DNA of 64,000 nucleotides from Brugia malayi (Eukaryota; Nematoda; Chromadorea; Rhabditida; Onchocercidae): assembly GCF_000002995.4 (NCBI RefSeq), contig NW_025062477.1, positions 9,520,649 through 9,584,648 of the forward strand. Direction: 5' to 3'. This document shows, piece after piece, positions 1 through 16,100 of the stretch. Under the pieces are notes generated by a model. The model worked only from the letters and a program-made list of their open reading frames with translations. It searched no databases and was not told where the DNA came from. Positions within the stretch are counted from its first letter, which is position 1. Each line of letters begins with the position of its first letter. A program made the translations under genes and the position numbers.

Positions 1-3000
1 CGATGTTGATAGATTAATAGAAAGATTTACTGCAATTTTCTAACAGTGCTATCAGTTGCATTTTTGAATTAGCATGGCAAAGAACACATCCTACTGTCTA
101 GTATTATTAACAATCATTACTGAATTTTAATCAATCTATTATTTCATTGATAAGCATAATAGATGTAATGTCTACGCAAAATCCTTCATATCACCGACCA
201 CCACCTTTACATTTAAGCTTAGTCAGCCCATTGTAAAATTAGTTAAAATCCACTCTAGAATATTGAATAAGCTCTACTTTGCAATGCTAAAGGATCGAGA
301 AGTCTTTGCTCCGCACAAAACTTCGGGAAGACAGCACACAATTGCCGTAATGCCAGTTGATTTCCTTCCTTTCACGTCCTCCGCTATTTCATTCTTAGAT
401 TTAGCTACAAATAATATCAGTTATGCTTGAATGATATGAAATCCTAAATCTTTTGGATCTTCGTGATTCCCTGTAGGACCTAAGTATAATTGCCCTTATC
501 CAGATTTTAGTCAGATCATGAAAGCTAAAAATAGTACAAGAATCCGCCAGTAGCAAATTTACCGTTCACGACACTTTTCAGAGAACTAAGTGAAATTATT
601 TCCATTGCAACTAATGATGATGATATTGCACTGTTCAACAAAAATAATCTCACTAATTAATTTTAGCAGCTAAAATGTTATAGAACGATTTACATGAACG
701 AAATAAAAATCACCGCGATGAATGATGTCGACAAAATGGCACCCTGTATGATGCATACAAAGTGAATCAAGTTCTTCTGAAATCCCAGAAGTTTCCGAAT
801 CCTTAGTCTTCATGAAAATTTGATTTTTAGAAGATGCATTTAACTTAGAGGCAGAACGTGACTCTGCCTCAATAACGTCCAAAATCAAGTGCAAAACTGC
901 AAATTTCAACAAATCACTTCCTTGTTCCTCCAATCCTGAAATAAAGTAAACTCACAAAAACTAATAAAAACCAATCTGTAGTGACAGCAAAACTCTCCAA
1001 CAAAGAGATGAAGTATAAATGGCTCATCATCACTGCTATTGTAAAGCATAATTATTAATTCCTTTGATTATATTTTTTTTGCGTCAAAATTAAAAATTAA
1101 AGTAATTTTTAAAATGGAAACTTCAAATTAAACTACTTTAGTGCAATTTCCAATAAAAACAATTAAACCCCAAATCATTTAAACTGGTAATTTAATAATA
1201 TTTCAAGTTTCGTGAATCTATAAAACCAGCCAATTTTTATCAGTTTGTCAATTGGGCCTTCCAAAACGCAAATCAAAGGAATAGCATGATGAGATGCACT
1301 GATGCATATACGAGCAACAACCTGAAAATGACTAAAATGTAATGCTGATAATATTATTAATCAGAAGCGATTCAATGAGTATCAACTAAAAAACATTTTT
1401 AAAGAATACTCAACGCATCAGTTTTTTCTTCCATTGATTGAAATCATTTCATTCAAATTTTGACTAAAAAGTACAACGAAACCGGAAGAAAGAGGAAAAT
1501 AAATCAGAAGACAACATTAAAGAACTTAACAGGCATAAAATAATCTTACTTTACATATTATTAATTTGGTTAATGTAGGAAGTTGCTTTTCAAAGTTGCA
1601 AAGCAGAGTGATCAATTTTCGCGCAACATCAACACATGGTTCGTGAGGAAGTTTCAAGCGAATATTGTACTGTCTGCAACGGGATCGGGAACTGCTCTTG
1701 TTAGCCATAGATATTGCCTTTTTCAAAGCCAATTCAGCTAAAACAAATTTTTTACTAATTTTTGAACTAATCAATATGCAGTAGCTTTTCAACAATCAAT
1801 CTTATGTGAAACATATGCAGATGTTTTTGAATTCATGTGAAAAGAATGAGAAACATACAAGAATCAGGTGATGTCTTCAAATCTGGACTTTGATGATGGA
1901 TATATTTCTGAAAACTCATGTTTTTAACTCGAGCTGCCACACAAGACCATTCGTTAAATTTCATTTATAATTATGGCATGAAATGGCATTAGTGATTTCT
2001 TTGAAAGATTAAGTAGCTGTAAACAAGGTAAAAAAAAAAAGGTAGGAAAAACTTTCCATGCCTTGGTAGGTAAAATATTGAAATGAAACTACATTATTTT
2101 TTGAAACAACATCTAAAGTTCTTTTCGATAACTCGCTTACGTGAAGCATAGATAAATACTTACTTTAGCCAAAATTTCTTCTATTTGTTGCTCATCCAGA
2201 AACGGCAACAGTGTCGTATGCATCTCTTCTGTCAATTCTGTTGAAAAGTCCGTTCCATCAAAAACCTAAGAAAAGGATCTCTGAGATTCGGAACTGAATT
2301 TCTATCCAATAATTCTCATGAAACAATGAAACAATAAAAAAAAACACGAAATTTGCGTTCCAAAAATTCTTGGAATAGAGTGGATAAATCCTAACTCTAC
2401 CAAATAATGTTCAAAATGGCATGTAATACTGCTAAGCTGGCAAAACATAAACAGAAATAATTTCAGTTTGAAAAAACCCGATACGGTTGTTAACAGCTGG
2501 CGCTAAAAATAAAAAAAGGACTTTGCTTGCTGAGCATGTTTTCTTAAATCGATTGCAACAAAGGCTGATAATTAACAGCTTATTGTGTTAATAACAGTGT
2601 TGCACGATGTTAATAGAAAATAAACCATGAAAGAAGTTGAAACCAAGTGTGATCAAAAGCGAAAGGGAGATAAAACTTTTCAAGTCCCAGAGGCGCAATA
2701 TGGAGTAGACTGATTTCATGCATAAAAGCGAACCGAATGATCCATTTTATTAGGTGGGGATAAATCATGGATTTTCTTCTCTATTTCAACTTTCTTTTGC
2801 ATTTTGGTATTTAATGCCTTAGACATCTTCATATTTGCTTTCATAGCTTCCATCACCTTTAAGTGCTTCTCCCACAATGTCTCGAGTTGATTTTTCTAAA
2901 ATAGGGGAAAAATATGAAGTGGTACTGTGATGACTGTCCAGTCTAATCATACAGAGCATATATAGTAGGTTCTTTCTTAGAAGGAAACACAATGCTGAAC

Positions 3001-6000
3001 ACAGACGCGTATCAGTTGTGTAAAAAATTCATTAGTCAGCACTTCATTTAGGTGCAGTAGCTGCAAAAACTGTGTTTTGCATGACCTAGTCTTCATTGCC
3101 TATATGGCTTTCTTGATCTGCTAATGTTAGCAAAAAAATTATTCGGTATAAAAACACGTGGTGTTAGATGGGAATCGTAAACAAAAAATGCAATTTAAAA
3201 TTTTTTTTACTCGTGCAAAAAAGTCATAAGAAATAAGTTTCAGACAACTATCAGGGCCACCGGTAACATCTATAAAAATGGCTTAATCTAAGGTATTGTT
3301 GTTCAAACGGACAAATTTCAGAAAACTTTACAACCTATTTTGTATGGTATCTCTCAATAAATAGAAATACTAATTACCAAAGTAGCACAACTAATATTCT
3401 TTAAGGATTCTGTGGTTTTCTCGCCATTATCTCCAAACTTCAGCAATTTCTTCTTGTGATATCTGGGCACTGAATCATCCTTTTCGCTTGATGTAATTAT
3501 CCGCGAATATTCACCTCCAATGAATGCCCACCGATTATTTTTTTTTTTGTCTGAAAATAATTATAAATGCAGTTAATGTAATGAGAACATTGGGAAGGGA
3601 TTTTTGCCGTAGCAAATAACAGGAAACAAAGGGAATAAAATCAAAAATAAAACTTTTAGAAAAAATCGAAAATTGCCTCAGACATAGAAGGATTCATACT
3701 TACTGTAAACGATAACATCAAACGCGCTAGAAAGAAGCATCAGAGACCAACAGAGCAAATTAACATTCAAGTTATTAGGACACTGGCGAACGACTGCATA
3801 ATTATCAAAGACACCAGCTGCTATTTCTTTGATGAGATTAAAAAGTTCGAGGATGATAAAAATCTGAAAAGTAAAATTAACCGAGAGTCATACACTCAAT
3901 TGTGTGAAAAAAATACTTTGATACTTGAGTTTAAAAAAATAAGATTTAAATGACAAAATTTCTGATAAGTTGAGATGGAATGCAAAATTACCTGTTTCGA
4001 ACTAGATTTTACTGAGTGATTACACAAAAATGACAGTTGCAAAAAGATCCTGAAATGATATAGATAATTCTTTGACAATTCCACTGGAATAGCATTTGAA
4101 TCAGAATGAATTTCTTAATGATATAAACCAGTGAATCATAATAAAGTTAACATCGTATTTACATAATGTTTATAAACTAATTCATTATAATTCCTTGAAA
4201 ATGATAAAGAAATTCACAACTAACTTGTGATCATGCTTTCTGAGCTGCGTGGAAAAAATTTCCTTCAAAACACGAGGAAAGAATAATGGCCACCACTCAC
4301 TTTCGGATCCGTGATGAAATAGCCAAGTGATACATCCCACCTAAATTTAGAATGATTGTAAAATGCTCTCTAAAACGACTATAAATAAACTGAACTTTGA
4401 TTAACCTGTAATCTGGGTACGACTGGGACACAAAATAGAACAAATAGAGTAACGGCATCATCGAGACTAAACTTCGGTAGTAAAACAATCTCCTCGGTTG
4501 GCGGCAAATTTACTTCTAGCATTTCCTTACGCTTTATTCGAGCATATTTTGCTTCACTTGGGTAGCAGCTCTGAAAATAAGAAATCAAAATTATTTTAAA
4601 TTTATTATAAAATCAGATCAATAAAATCTACATATCGCCTTACAGAGGAGTTGGCAGCATGCTTTTTCTTTAATTTCAAAGAAGTGTAAGATACACAAAT
4701 GAATATTTTATTTTTAATTGCATTTATTTTGCAAACGGAATTTAACAGCTAAATCTATGAAAAGCAACAAAAATGTCTCGTCACTTTATTAATATGCAGT
4801 TCTTCATTTTTCTTCAGTCTAGTGAATTTTTTGCACTTCATTCTCGATATTATCCCAAATTATGAAGGACTCAAATCAAGCCAATTCTTAAGCCCTTCCA
4901 TTAATGATTTAACAACTTACGTAAACATCGTCTGATATAATTTGTTAAACTGTATAGCAACAATGTCAATACCTGAGCTGAAGCATCGCTTTCATTGGCA
5001 AATGTTTTCAACGCAACAGTCCGGATATCAATCAAATGAGTTGCTCGAGTGAGCAGAGAAAAAAGTTCGATCGCAATAGTTTGCAGCTGATCCGGAGAGC
5101 ACTCACTCCAACTTCCGAGTAGAGTTTTCTCCAAATTTTGTTCAGAATCTACACATTATAATAAACTTTTTAGTATTTATTTAACATTTTCATTAACATT
5201 TTAATTTTTTTTAAACAAATGATACCTATTGCTCCTATAAGCATTCATCAACTAATCGGAGTACTTTACTCTCTTGCACCTGAGTTCTAAAACGGAACAA
5301 TTTATACAATTTACTTAAAATCAATACTAATGGAAATACGCACCGCATGATGGTAAGTGCTCTAATTCCAATCGATGTATGACACCTACTACAATATTCC
5401 ACTGCAGACTGAGCTGGACACATTCGCGGTACACTTGTTTTACTTCTTCCTCACAAGCACATTCATCCACCAAACGGTGCAGTTCCGCACTCACAAGTTG
5501 ATGTTTGCATCGTAAATCTTCACAGAGCTGACGTAAATGGCTTAAAGCAACTGCCATCTAAAATTCAAAGATTTCCAAACCTTTAACTTTGATTTAACTG
5601 CAGGAAAGATGATTCCCAAGACTAAATCATTAATATGAAGATATGAAATCGTGGTCAAGCTCTCAATCATATTCTCATTGTTCAAAAGGCTGCATAATAA
5701 TATCTGAATAAAGATCAGAAACATAGAGGAATTTCAAAAGAAGTTAATTACAGGGCTTTCAATTAATTGCAGTTAATTATTCAAGATATTTCCACAATTG
5801 CATATGATATACGAAATTTCTTGGACCAACAGTATAAATTATTTAAACAAAAAATTAGTCAAAGAATTATTATTACGAAATAACATTCGAAAACGACTTT
5901 ACAAGGAACTAATAACAAACCTTTTTTTGTTGATTAACTGGCACACATTCTTTTTGCATAAATGGATATGAGTGAGCTTGCCATGATGAAAAGAAACGAT

Positions 6001-9000
6001 GACCAAAAAAGAGTCCTACTGGAATTTTACAAGCTGTGCTATACAGCTGCCGTCCAACATATGTTATCTGTAAGGCAAATTGGCAGCAACGTAAACAGCA
6101 CTATTTTTTTTTATAATTAAAGAATAAATTCGGCTCAACTATCTTGTATTCACACTGTGAAGAGTTTTGGATAAAACGCATGTATTTACTTTAACAAATC
6201 GGTTCTACCTTTACAAATCTTATTCGCATGAAAGGCTGCAAATCTTGTACGGAGATACTTTTGCGACATATATCTGTTGTCACTAATAGTCGCTGTCCAT
6301 CAACATTTTCTCCCAGAAGCCATACATCTATAGAAATTGCTGCTATTTCTGCTACTGATGGGATGAACAAATCTGTTAGAAGAACAGGCATTCCAAAATC
6401 CAATATGACAAATTTTCTCGATCCTACAATGACATCAAATTCAAGAAATGATTTCCATTCTATGAAGGAACGAATCTAGTATAGTAGTGCGATTGTTACG
6501 ATATTATTTCTGAAAAAAAAAAAAACAGAGATAACTGATGAGGACTAATTAATTTCAACATTTATCAAAAAAGCATGCTATAAGTCACCAAAAGAAATTC
6601 TTTCCATCAATAAGAATTTTTGTGAAGGCAATTTGAAGATATCAGACGAAATCATGGACACTAATGATGGAATATGAGAACGTATTTCAGCTCCTTTGTC
6701 ACTAGTTTCCTGGGATTCCTCACTAGCGTCCTGCAAAAAGTATAGATGACAAAAATCATAGGTACTAATCAATTAGTGCAGAAACAAAATCCTTAATTTG
6801 GACAGTAAAACATAACGCTTTCACACGAAATTACTTTGAGAAAGTAAGTTACACACACCAAAACAATGGTATCAGGCAATCAAAAAGACAAACAGAAAGA
6901 GTTGTTTCGATCACAAGTTTCTCAGTACTTAAAAACTTAAAACAAGTACTTAAAAAATTTCTTACAGCAGATTCATTTTCCATCATATACGCGAGATTTG
7001 GCTCCGAGTTTATAGGCGAGAGATGTGACGGGGACAGTGGAGTTGGTGTCATGAACGGTGTTGTCTTCGGTGTAGTTGGAATACCAAATGTACTTGCTGA
7101 TGATCCCTGGGTTGCTAAACCTTGCGCGACTGCTTAAATTTCATAGATTGTAGCAAAATTTTTATAAGCAAAAATTTATGATGAAACAGCACTCAGTATT
7201 TGAAATTTCGTTGTTTTTTCAAAAATTTGTGAATAGAGTCGTACTGAAAACCATTTGGTTCCATGTTCTAAATGAACACAAGAAATACTACAGTTTACTT
7301 TGTGAACTTTGCTCAGCATTTCCAACTGCACTATCATCTTTTGTCTGTGCTTGCTCCATTGCAATTAATGTCATACGTGCATTTAAATCCGCACTTAGAT
7401 CTTGCAGTCCTAATTTCGAAATTCCGGAATCATTTCCAGTATTTTGTTCCGACTTCTGAAACCAGTAACTGCAGCTTTTGAAACAAATTACTAAACAGGA
7501 GTAGAATTCTGAGCTACAATCTAAAACACTTTCACTAAATAAACTTCAGATGAGTTCCGTAGCGATCGAACTGCTGTACTTGCAATCTGATTGCTGCTCA
7601 TATTTAGAATGAGCTGATTCAATATACATGCTACACAGTCTACAAATGAACTGCCTACAAATTTTTATGCGAAATGTGAACTGGATGAATCAACAAACTT
7701 TATTTAAAATTGTTTGAGTAATATCCATAATTTTCAGTGGAACAGGACCTTCATTTTCAGTATGACCAATAGGTGCAGATGTGCAATCAACTTCTGTTAT
7801 ACAGCCTATAATTTTGAGATTACAAGTGATTTTTAACATAGGAACAAAATGATTTAGAGTTAATAATGAATATTATCTCATAAAAAGAAAATTTGCAAAT
7901 AAAATACTACCAGTCTCCATGTTCTCAACTTTAACGTGATCTGAAGCATATATTACACTGAATGTGAGTGGCTCCGTTTCTAACAAACCGCTCAACTGCG
8001 TTGATGTCGTTACTGTTTGATACTTACATTCTCGTTGAGAATTTAATGCAGGATTTGCTGAAAGTCAATTCATCATTACTTGCAGATAAATAGTATGGAT
8101 TCGACTACAAAGAAGTAATACCACTATTAGTAAGAAAGCTCGAGGATACATAGTAAAACAAATGACTTAAAAATTGAAAAATGCGCAATACTTCCCAGCT
8201 AAGTAGCAGAAATGATAAGACAAAACTATCGAACTTAAATAAAACCCTTTAAATAAGTGAGTAAAAGTCAGAAAAAAAGAATTTACCTTCTGTGATATTT
8301 TCAAATATTTCTTTTGTAAAATCCGTCGATATATTAAACATTGCTAGCCAGTCTATTTCATTCTAAAATCTACCGACAGAGTACAATACAGAAATTAAAT
8401 TTAAATGATTTAAATGAGCAATTTATGACATTTTCATTTGCAATAATTATGTAAATTTAGTATAAAATTTGCAATAATTGTGTGAATTAAGGAAAAAAAA
8501 AACAAATTAAGTATAAAATTCAAATTTTATTTATTGAACATTAAAAACACGACGGTTTTAAACTCGAGGAATTTTAATAATCTACTGCAGCACTATATTT
8601 GATGGAAAACATGGCTAAGCATTAAAGATGGCCTGGTATGGCTTTCATTAAAAAGAGTTACAATGAGGTGTAAAATATTTTTTATTTCTTTTGTCATTAA
8701 CCAGGATATAGCGATGTATTTCCAATTTATCTACACCTTCTTGAGATAAAGTTGTTGCAGTTCATTAAACGTTACTATTTCAAGTAGCAGAGTTTCAAGA
8801 AGGATTATTTGCGTTTGTCAGATACGTAGGTTTGGTGCTTGCTACTAACCATTTCAGATCGGTAAAAACAATGAACGAACCTCTGCAGTTAGTTCACTAA
8901 TATTCGTGTTTGCATCAGCGCAATCCTTAATGAAAATCCTAGAATCGGCTGTGGAAATCTTTTTGTAACGACTCGTTCCTGAATTTTGTGATGGTTTCAT

Positions 9001-10116
9001 TGCATTATTTCCTTTTCCATCACCATCAGTAGTAGATGACCATTTGTATGCAATCAATGTTGGTGTTTCTGGTGGAAATGCAGTTGCATGTGCTGACTCA
9101 CTCGCTATAACAGTGCAGTGCAAATTCATTCATATTTATTTATAATATGTTTTCAAACCTAGCTGACCTTAATTTCAAATCTAATTCTTATTCCGAGTTC
9201 AGAATGACATTGTATCTAATAACATATGTATGATAAATAATAAAACTTACGGCCGTTCAGTTTGGTAGTGACAGTAGCTGTCCTTTGGCATATCGAAAGA
9301 ACTGACCTAGGCCATTCATACATAACCTCAAACAGCGTATAATTAGAAATTTCTAATAGTTAAATAAATTCAAAAAAAATTAGAACAATTAACATAAGTT
9401 ACAGATAAGAAGTATTAAAAAGTATAAATATCAGTGTTTGAACACAGCATACTGAAACCTTTGGTAATTGCAGTAATTTAAACGTACTAGCTCTGTAGGT
9501 AATCCACTAAGATTATATTCAGTAGCTAATTTATCATGCACTGAACCATCCCAACATTGCTTCCATGCGATACCAACAAGTGTAAGCGTATTTGTAAACG
9601 CATTTAACAAAGTATTCAAAAGCTCACCACAAGATACATCGTTTGTTTTCATCACTGCCATCTAAAACATTTCTGTTCAAATCTTTAAATAGTAAACATA
9701 TGTAAAGCCGAAAGGGAAAAATCTGCGAGACTTCTAGCAGACTATTCTTTTAGTCCATCAAAAAGATAAAGTGAAACAGAAATACTTCGCGAGAATAAGG
9801 ACTTTGGAAATTTCAGTGACTAAAGTTTCACGAAATAGAACAGGATTTAGCATGAAATAAAAGTAAATGCTGATATCATTAACAGTATAACATACTGAGA
9901 CTTACAAAAAATATTGGTTACATTTAGTTTAAACAAACCTTCAACAGGGCGAAAATAAATACAAATAACCAGTGAAGAGATCCAGCATTCCTAACTGCAT
10001 GTAAATTTGTCACGATCCGAATTGAACATGACAAAAAAATTTGTAACAGTTTCGAAAAAGCAACATCATCTGACTTTCGTAAGACACTTAAATGATAGCT
10101 CATATTGTAAAAATAG

Positions 10117-10175
<59 letters not shown>

Positions 10176-13100
10176 GTTACTCATACTTTTATTTAAGTTT
10201 TATGAAGTTCCTCAATCTAAATATTTAGAAAATCACACTAAACCAGGATAAGTTCAATATTTAAATTTCCAGTAAGCTGGTGTTTTGCCTTCCACTCAAA
10301 TTCTTTTATAAAACAAATATCTGACCGTAACAAATACATCAATGTAGCACTCCATTTGTGAGAAATCGAGCGTGGCGAAATTATGAAACAGTTAACGAAG
10401 ATTGCGTCAACATTTTCAATGATCATTTCAGCAAAAGACGACAGATATGTTCTAAAAAAACTAATCAGCAATGGCCGCTTTATAGTGACTGTAAATAAAA
10501 ATAAAAAGCTAGCTATACAAATACGATCATTAAAGTGGATTTGTGAAATTATTAACAAAATCACGTAATGACATATCATTTAACTTCGCGTTGAAGAGCA
10601 TGTTTTAATTTCGTCAGTACACGTTATATATATAAGATAATAGAACTTATTGCTTCAATAATGTCATAAAAATCTTTTGCCTCTAAAATAATTTATGCCT
10701 CAATTGGTTGGAACTTACTGCGACGAAGTATTGACCCAGTTATCGATCAGCCACTCAATAATGCCAATTGCAAGACTCTGCTGGTGCAACTTTTCACCTT
10801 CTGTCCGAGCTTTTTGAGCTGGTAATATTTTTGGCGCAATTCCAGCAGCTAGCATCACTATATTATTGTGTAGATCGGTTGTTTCAATAAGCGCATGTCT
10901 TTCAATTCTTCAAAAAGGAAAAATCTAGAACTTATTCTTCTACAACCAATATTTCCGAAAAAATTCAATGCCCTAGCTAAAAAAAGCAAACTTTGAAAAG
11001 AAAACTATTACTAAAATCATGAGTTCTCCTTGATGAAATATTCTGCAGTACATCATACAATAAGAGTACATAATACGGATATAGCAAAATCCAAGAAAGA
11101 AAAAATGGTAATGTGAATTGTACAAAAATATTCATACACAAGGCAAGCAAATGACATTCAACAAAGATAAGAATGTACTTTAAATTCTAGTATTTCAAAA
11201 ATACCTTTCATTAGGATCAATTGCTCTTTTTGCTTTTACCACTGTTATTACCAGTTCATCTATCCACTGTACTCCACGCCGATCAGTTAAATCTCAAATA
11301 ATTTGTATATATTTTTTAAAATATATATACAATTTTTATTTAAGCAAACGAAAATTGTATATTTAAGAAAAACCTTCCTGCAGTAAAGTTAAATCGAGAA
11401 TGAACACAACAGTGACAGTAATTATTAAGCTGATATTTTCAGATGGTTTTGTCTAATAAAATTTGAGAAATTAAAAAGTGAAACACACCGTAAACTACTA
11501 AGCTGTAAGCCCATTTTACTGATCAGTAAGCTTAAATCTACTTCACTGATAAACTTTCAAATTTGATAATTTCTTTAAAACAGTGTTATATTTACCGTGC
11601 ACAAAATAATCTCCAGTTGCAGTTATGGAAGGTTGCGATAGTTCTGTAAATTCTATATCATCGATACGACGTTTCGAAGATGATTTCGTTTTACTTTGGA
11701 TACCTGCTCTGCAAATTAGAGTTATTATTGCGAAGTGTCACTGCAAAGCATTTATTTTACAAGTTCTCAGCATTTTTCTTTTTTTTCTTACGTAAAATTT
11801 ACGTAAAATATGAGCAATCATTTCGTACTTAACAACTCGTATTTATTTTAACAATGACAAGACTGACTTGAAGCAACTGTTTCATGAATATTTATCATTT
11901 TAATAAAAGCAAAGAGTATAAAAGAAGACGAGTAGCATAACATACGCTTTAAATTTATCTCGTTCGTTTATCTTCATAGCAGTAATCGCCTGATCAAGAG
12001 AAAAATCAGATAGAGCTCTCAAGACAAGATAATAAGAAACCGATTTGAAACCGATTACATTAACACCTAGAATTCTTGTGTACTTCTCAAAGATCTTGAA
12101 AGAATAAAAAGTCTAAAATAAAAAGAGGACACAAGTCCTTCAAAATCATACATTATTTAAAAAAAAAAAAACGGTTTTAATGAATTTTATCTAGAAAATT
12201 CCCTGAAGAAATACCTTTTTTGATAGGTTGAGGTAAGAAAACAATCCCTGGTAGTTGTATTTTTGCCGAATGGCTGTTTAAATCAACATATTCCGCACAG
12301 TGATACGGTCCGGCCAATAAATCACACTGAAAATGATTAAATGCCGACCAACTTTCATATTAAATTGTATAAAATAAGGTATATTTTGGAAGACTATCAA
12401 TAGTAGAAAGAACAACCACCTGAACTACCAAGTACTGATGATCACAATATATATATTTGCATTAAGCCGTAAATAGAGAAGTTAGAAACAGTAGAAATTC
12501 GAATAATAATGAAAAAAAACCTAACAGTGCACGTATTAATCAATCAGAGTTTACCTGTGCTTCAACTTCTTCCATATCAACACTTCCAGAAAGAGATGCT
12601 TGCGAATGTATTTTCAAAGGTGATGATATACCATCAGTATTACTTTTCCGACGGTACAACCTTAATTCGATATCTGGACAAGCTAGACATGTTTCATGGA
12701 AGTTTAAAAAAATATCAATATGAGAAACGCGTAATCCATGCTAAAAATAATTCGATATTGTAACATGAGCTTTTGAGCACATTTATCTAAAGGTGAACTG
12801 GAGAAAACAAGAGTTATCAAAATAGAGAAAACGAATGGCAGAAAAAATTTATTTTAATTCCCATATGTAGTTCCAAAAATAAGGAAAATTTTTAATAAAT
12901 ATGAAAAATGTAAAAAAATAACGAACCTGAAAGTGGAGTAATTCGAAAATATGTAAATCATTCGAATGTTGATAATCTGACTGGTAAAACCACTTGCGGT
13001 TCACCCCTTCTACTGGTCTATTTTCAGTGAAATATTTTCTGGCACGCTGATTTGCTGGCACCTCGCTCCAACCAGGTGGAGCTATGAGATGATATCCAGA

Positions 13101-16100
13101 CTGCCCACTACTAAAGTATCAACCATAGTTTTAGCAGATTGTTAACCATAGTTTTACTTAGCAAGCAGATTCTACGCATTTGACAAGCCGCTTCAAAGTT
13201 AGTGTAAATAGCCTTAAACCTTAATTAACAAAAGAGTTATAGTTAACCAAGAATCATCCAGACAACAAATAACGGTGACGTAGAAATATAATTTTATTTT
13301 CTTCATTCTTTTCTTTTTCAACTTTCATTTCAGGTTTCAATTATTATAAAAAATCTACTGCTCAGAAAAAGTAGGGATCAAGAGAGGACCAAAATTAGCA
13401 TATGGACGCAATTTAATTCCAGTATATATATCTCACCATACTCAACCTTATTCATCTTTTTATCGCAATAAATCATAAAGCAAGAAAAAAGCTTCAAAGA
13501 CTTACAAATGATAAGGAAGTCGGTAAGTGGCATTCTTTGTTGGCCCACCAATATCACTTCTCGTTAATTTCCATATTCGCCGTAAACCTGCAGTCGACAG
13601 ATACTCCGATGCCATTATACTTGTCATATCATAACTTCTAGACGGTAAATTTTGTGCCGCTTCTCGGTCAATATCTGCATTTATTCTCAAATGATCTTTC
13701 TACACACGAATGTAACTTAAGAACACTTCTCCTCTTCAGTCGCGGATATTTTTCTTCCAAAAATGGTTGTACCAAGAACCATTATCAAAATAAAGTGTTG
13801 CTAAAGTTAAGTATAAGACTAATTATAAAACTGTTATTGTACAATATAAAAATACTTTTTGGTACGTTCGACTGCTGCGAATCGCTCATTTTGCTCATTT
13901 TACTGAACAGTGCAGCTACCGCAACATCCTCATCGTCATAAGCTGTAGGATGCGAACTTGACTGCTCAACTTGAACAGTTATCAACTGAAAACATGGTAA
14001 AAATAATTTATGGGATTCTAATTCATCGAATCAATAACATTAACCAATCAGTTCAGACTTCTTATCCTATTAGTTTATATGTGTAATTAATGAAATAATT
14101 TACCCGACTATATCGACTTAATGAGGAACCATATTCGAGCCCATAAAAATGATCTGCCGAATACACTCATCTTGCAAAACACATACCTTTCCTGAATTTC
14201 TCGTCAGTAGAGTAACTTTCCCATTATCCATAACAGCAAATTGAGCCACTTTCTCATCGCATAAAGGATACAATTTATTAGTGTTAAGATTGATGAAATA
14301 AACCATATCATCCATTGTACGCTGAAAATCATTTTACCAAATATAATACCATACACTTTTCTAAACCAGAAGCATCAGTAGTTCATACATGAGATATTCA
14401 TATTTGTACGATTATGTACAGTAGTCTTTCTTTGTTGCGGAAAGAGATGGAACTAATATTAATTTATTAATAATACAATAATTCCATCATGTCATCAAAA
14501 GAAAATAAAAAAATAAACGAACAAAATTCTGATTTCAACAGCGCAGTTATTTAGAAATTCTTTATCAAGGAAAAAAAAAAAAAAAGATCCGCTTATATAA
14601 ATGACTTACAATAACTCCGCCATCAAAGTAATCGTTGTTGGTATATGACTCTAAACTTGTGTGAATGAAATCCATATTAGTTAAAGAGAACTGCATGATT
14701 CGAAAATTCTTATAGTAATAAGCTTTTAGCGGCTCCCTCTTAAAAAAAATTTCAGGATTAACGAAAATTCTGAATGTAATAATATCATTCTCTAATTTAA
14801 TTTTCTCGAGATTGTATCATACAAGAATTTGATTTTCAGAAACACGTTTCTTTAGAGTGAAGACATACATATAATTTAGTTCTTTTAGTCACTAGTGGTT
14901 TAAGAAAATTTCAGGTAATTGCAATGAGCTGACGTCCATCTAATTTAACAAAAATTACTAACTTAAAAATTTGATAAAAACTATTAAAACAACAACCTGA
15001 ACATCGACAGTAATTTTTCCAAAATGAATAAGATATATTAATATTGCTGACTGAATTCCATCCACAGTAGATTCTATGCTATTAACTACAACGACCAGGA
15101 AAATATTTTGCATTGGAATTATTGCTGATATCTGAAACTATTATGTTCAATTTCTATCCCGAATTTTAATCCACTAATTCTTTACTTTATTCTTTTTAGC
15201 ACTTCTGATACAATGCAGCTATAGCGTCCAAAGCAACTAGAACCTGGAAAAACGCTTAATAATTAAATTACACAAAAACGCAGTCATCGGCGAAGACGAA
15301 TGAGTTCAAACCAAAAATAAACAAATAAAAAGTAAAAAAATTACTTCCATTGAGGTATTATCAACTGCAGCTGGCAATCTGAAACACTGCACGAAGGAAA
15401 CATCCATCGATGGCGCTTCGTAACTGACAGATACATAACCTTTTTCATCATATTTTGCATCTGTTTTTGATGGTCCATCTATCGCTCCATTTTCCTCCCC
15501 TAGAAACTGCTCTTTATTTAAACACTTAGTGTAGGGCATCTATTAACAAAGATTAGGCAGAACTACATAATAAACATGATACAAAAAGGAGATCTTAAAA
15601 TGCAGTAATATGCAATTGACAACACTGAATGAACATAAAATCCTGTTGTAATACATGTGTCAAAAAAAAGTAGACAAAATCGTAAAACAAACCAGTGGAT
15701 AAATCAACAAAGCCAGAGTGTTCGCCATACGCAGAGTCGGACCATTCAAAGACTGTGCCATCAGCAGTATCCATCAGTAATACTCCTTCCGTGAAATCGG
15801 CTTCATCTGCAGTTGAGAAATGTAACGATTTGTTCCCGACTGGTTTTGAATCTTCTAAAATATAGATTATTACTACAGAAAAAAAAAAAAAAAAAAACTG
15901 AGGCTGAAATTTGTTTCAGTTTATCTTCTCATATCTATACATAACGTATAGATATTACCTAAGTATTTCCAGACCGGTCAGATAATAAATTGAAAAATCC
16001 GTTCAACTTCATACATCCATTTTAATCTAATCAAGCATAAAATGCTTCCAATAAAAATATGCTAATGAAAAGCAGGCTGATAAAAAGTATCCAATTTATG

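Noticed and set aside
5235..5282. Small BIRC6 exon candidate (VQESKVLRL-like)
   Set aside because: The flanking exons 5344-5557 and 4973-5148 join directly in phase 1 with conserved sequence, and the candidate runs into a stop.
10007..10228. Lysine-rich plus-strand frame
   Set aside because: It is simply the translation of the poly(A) run.
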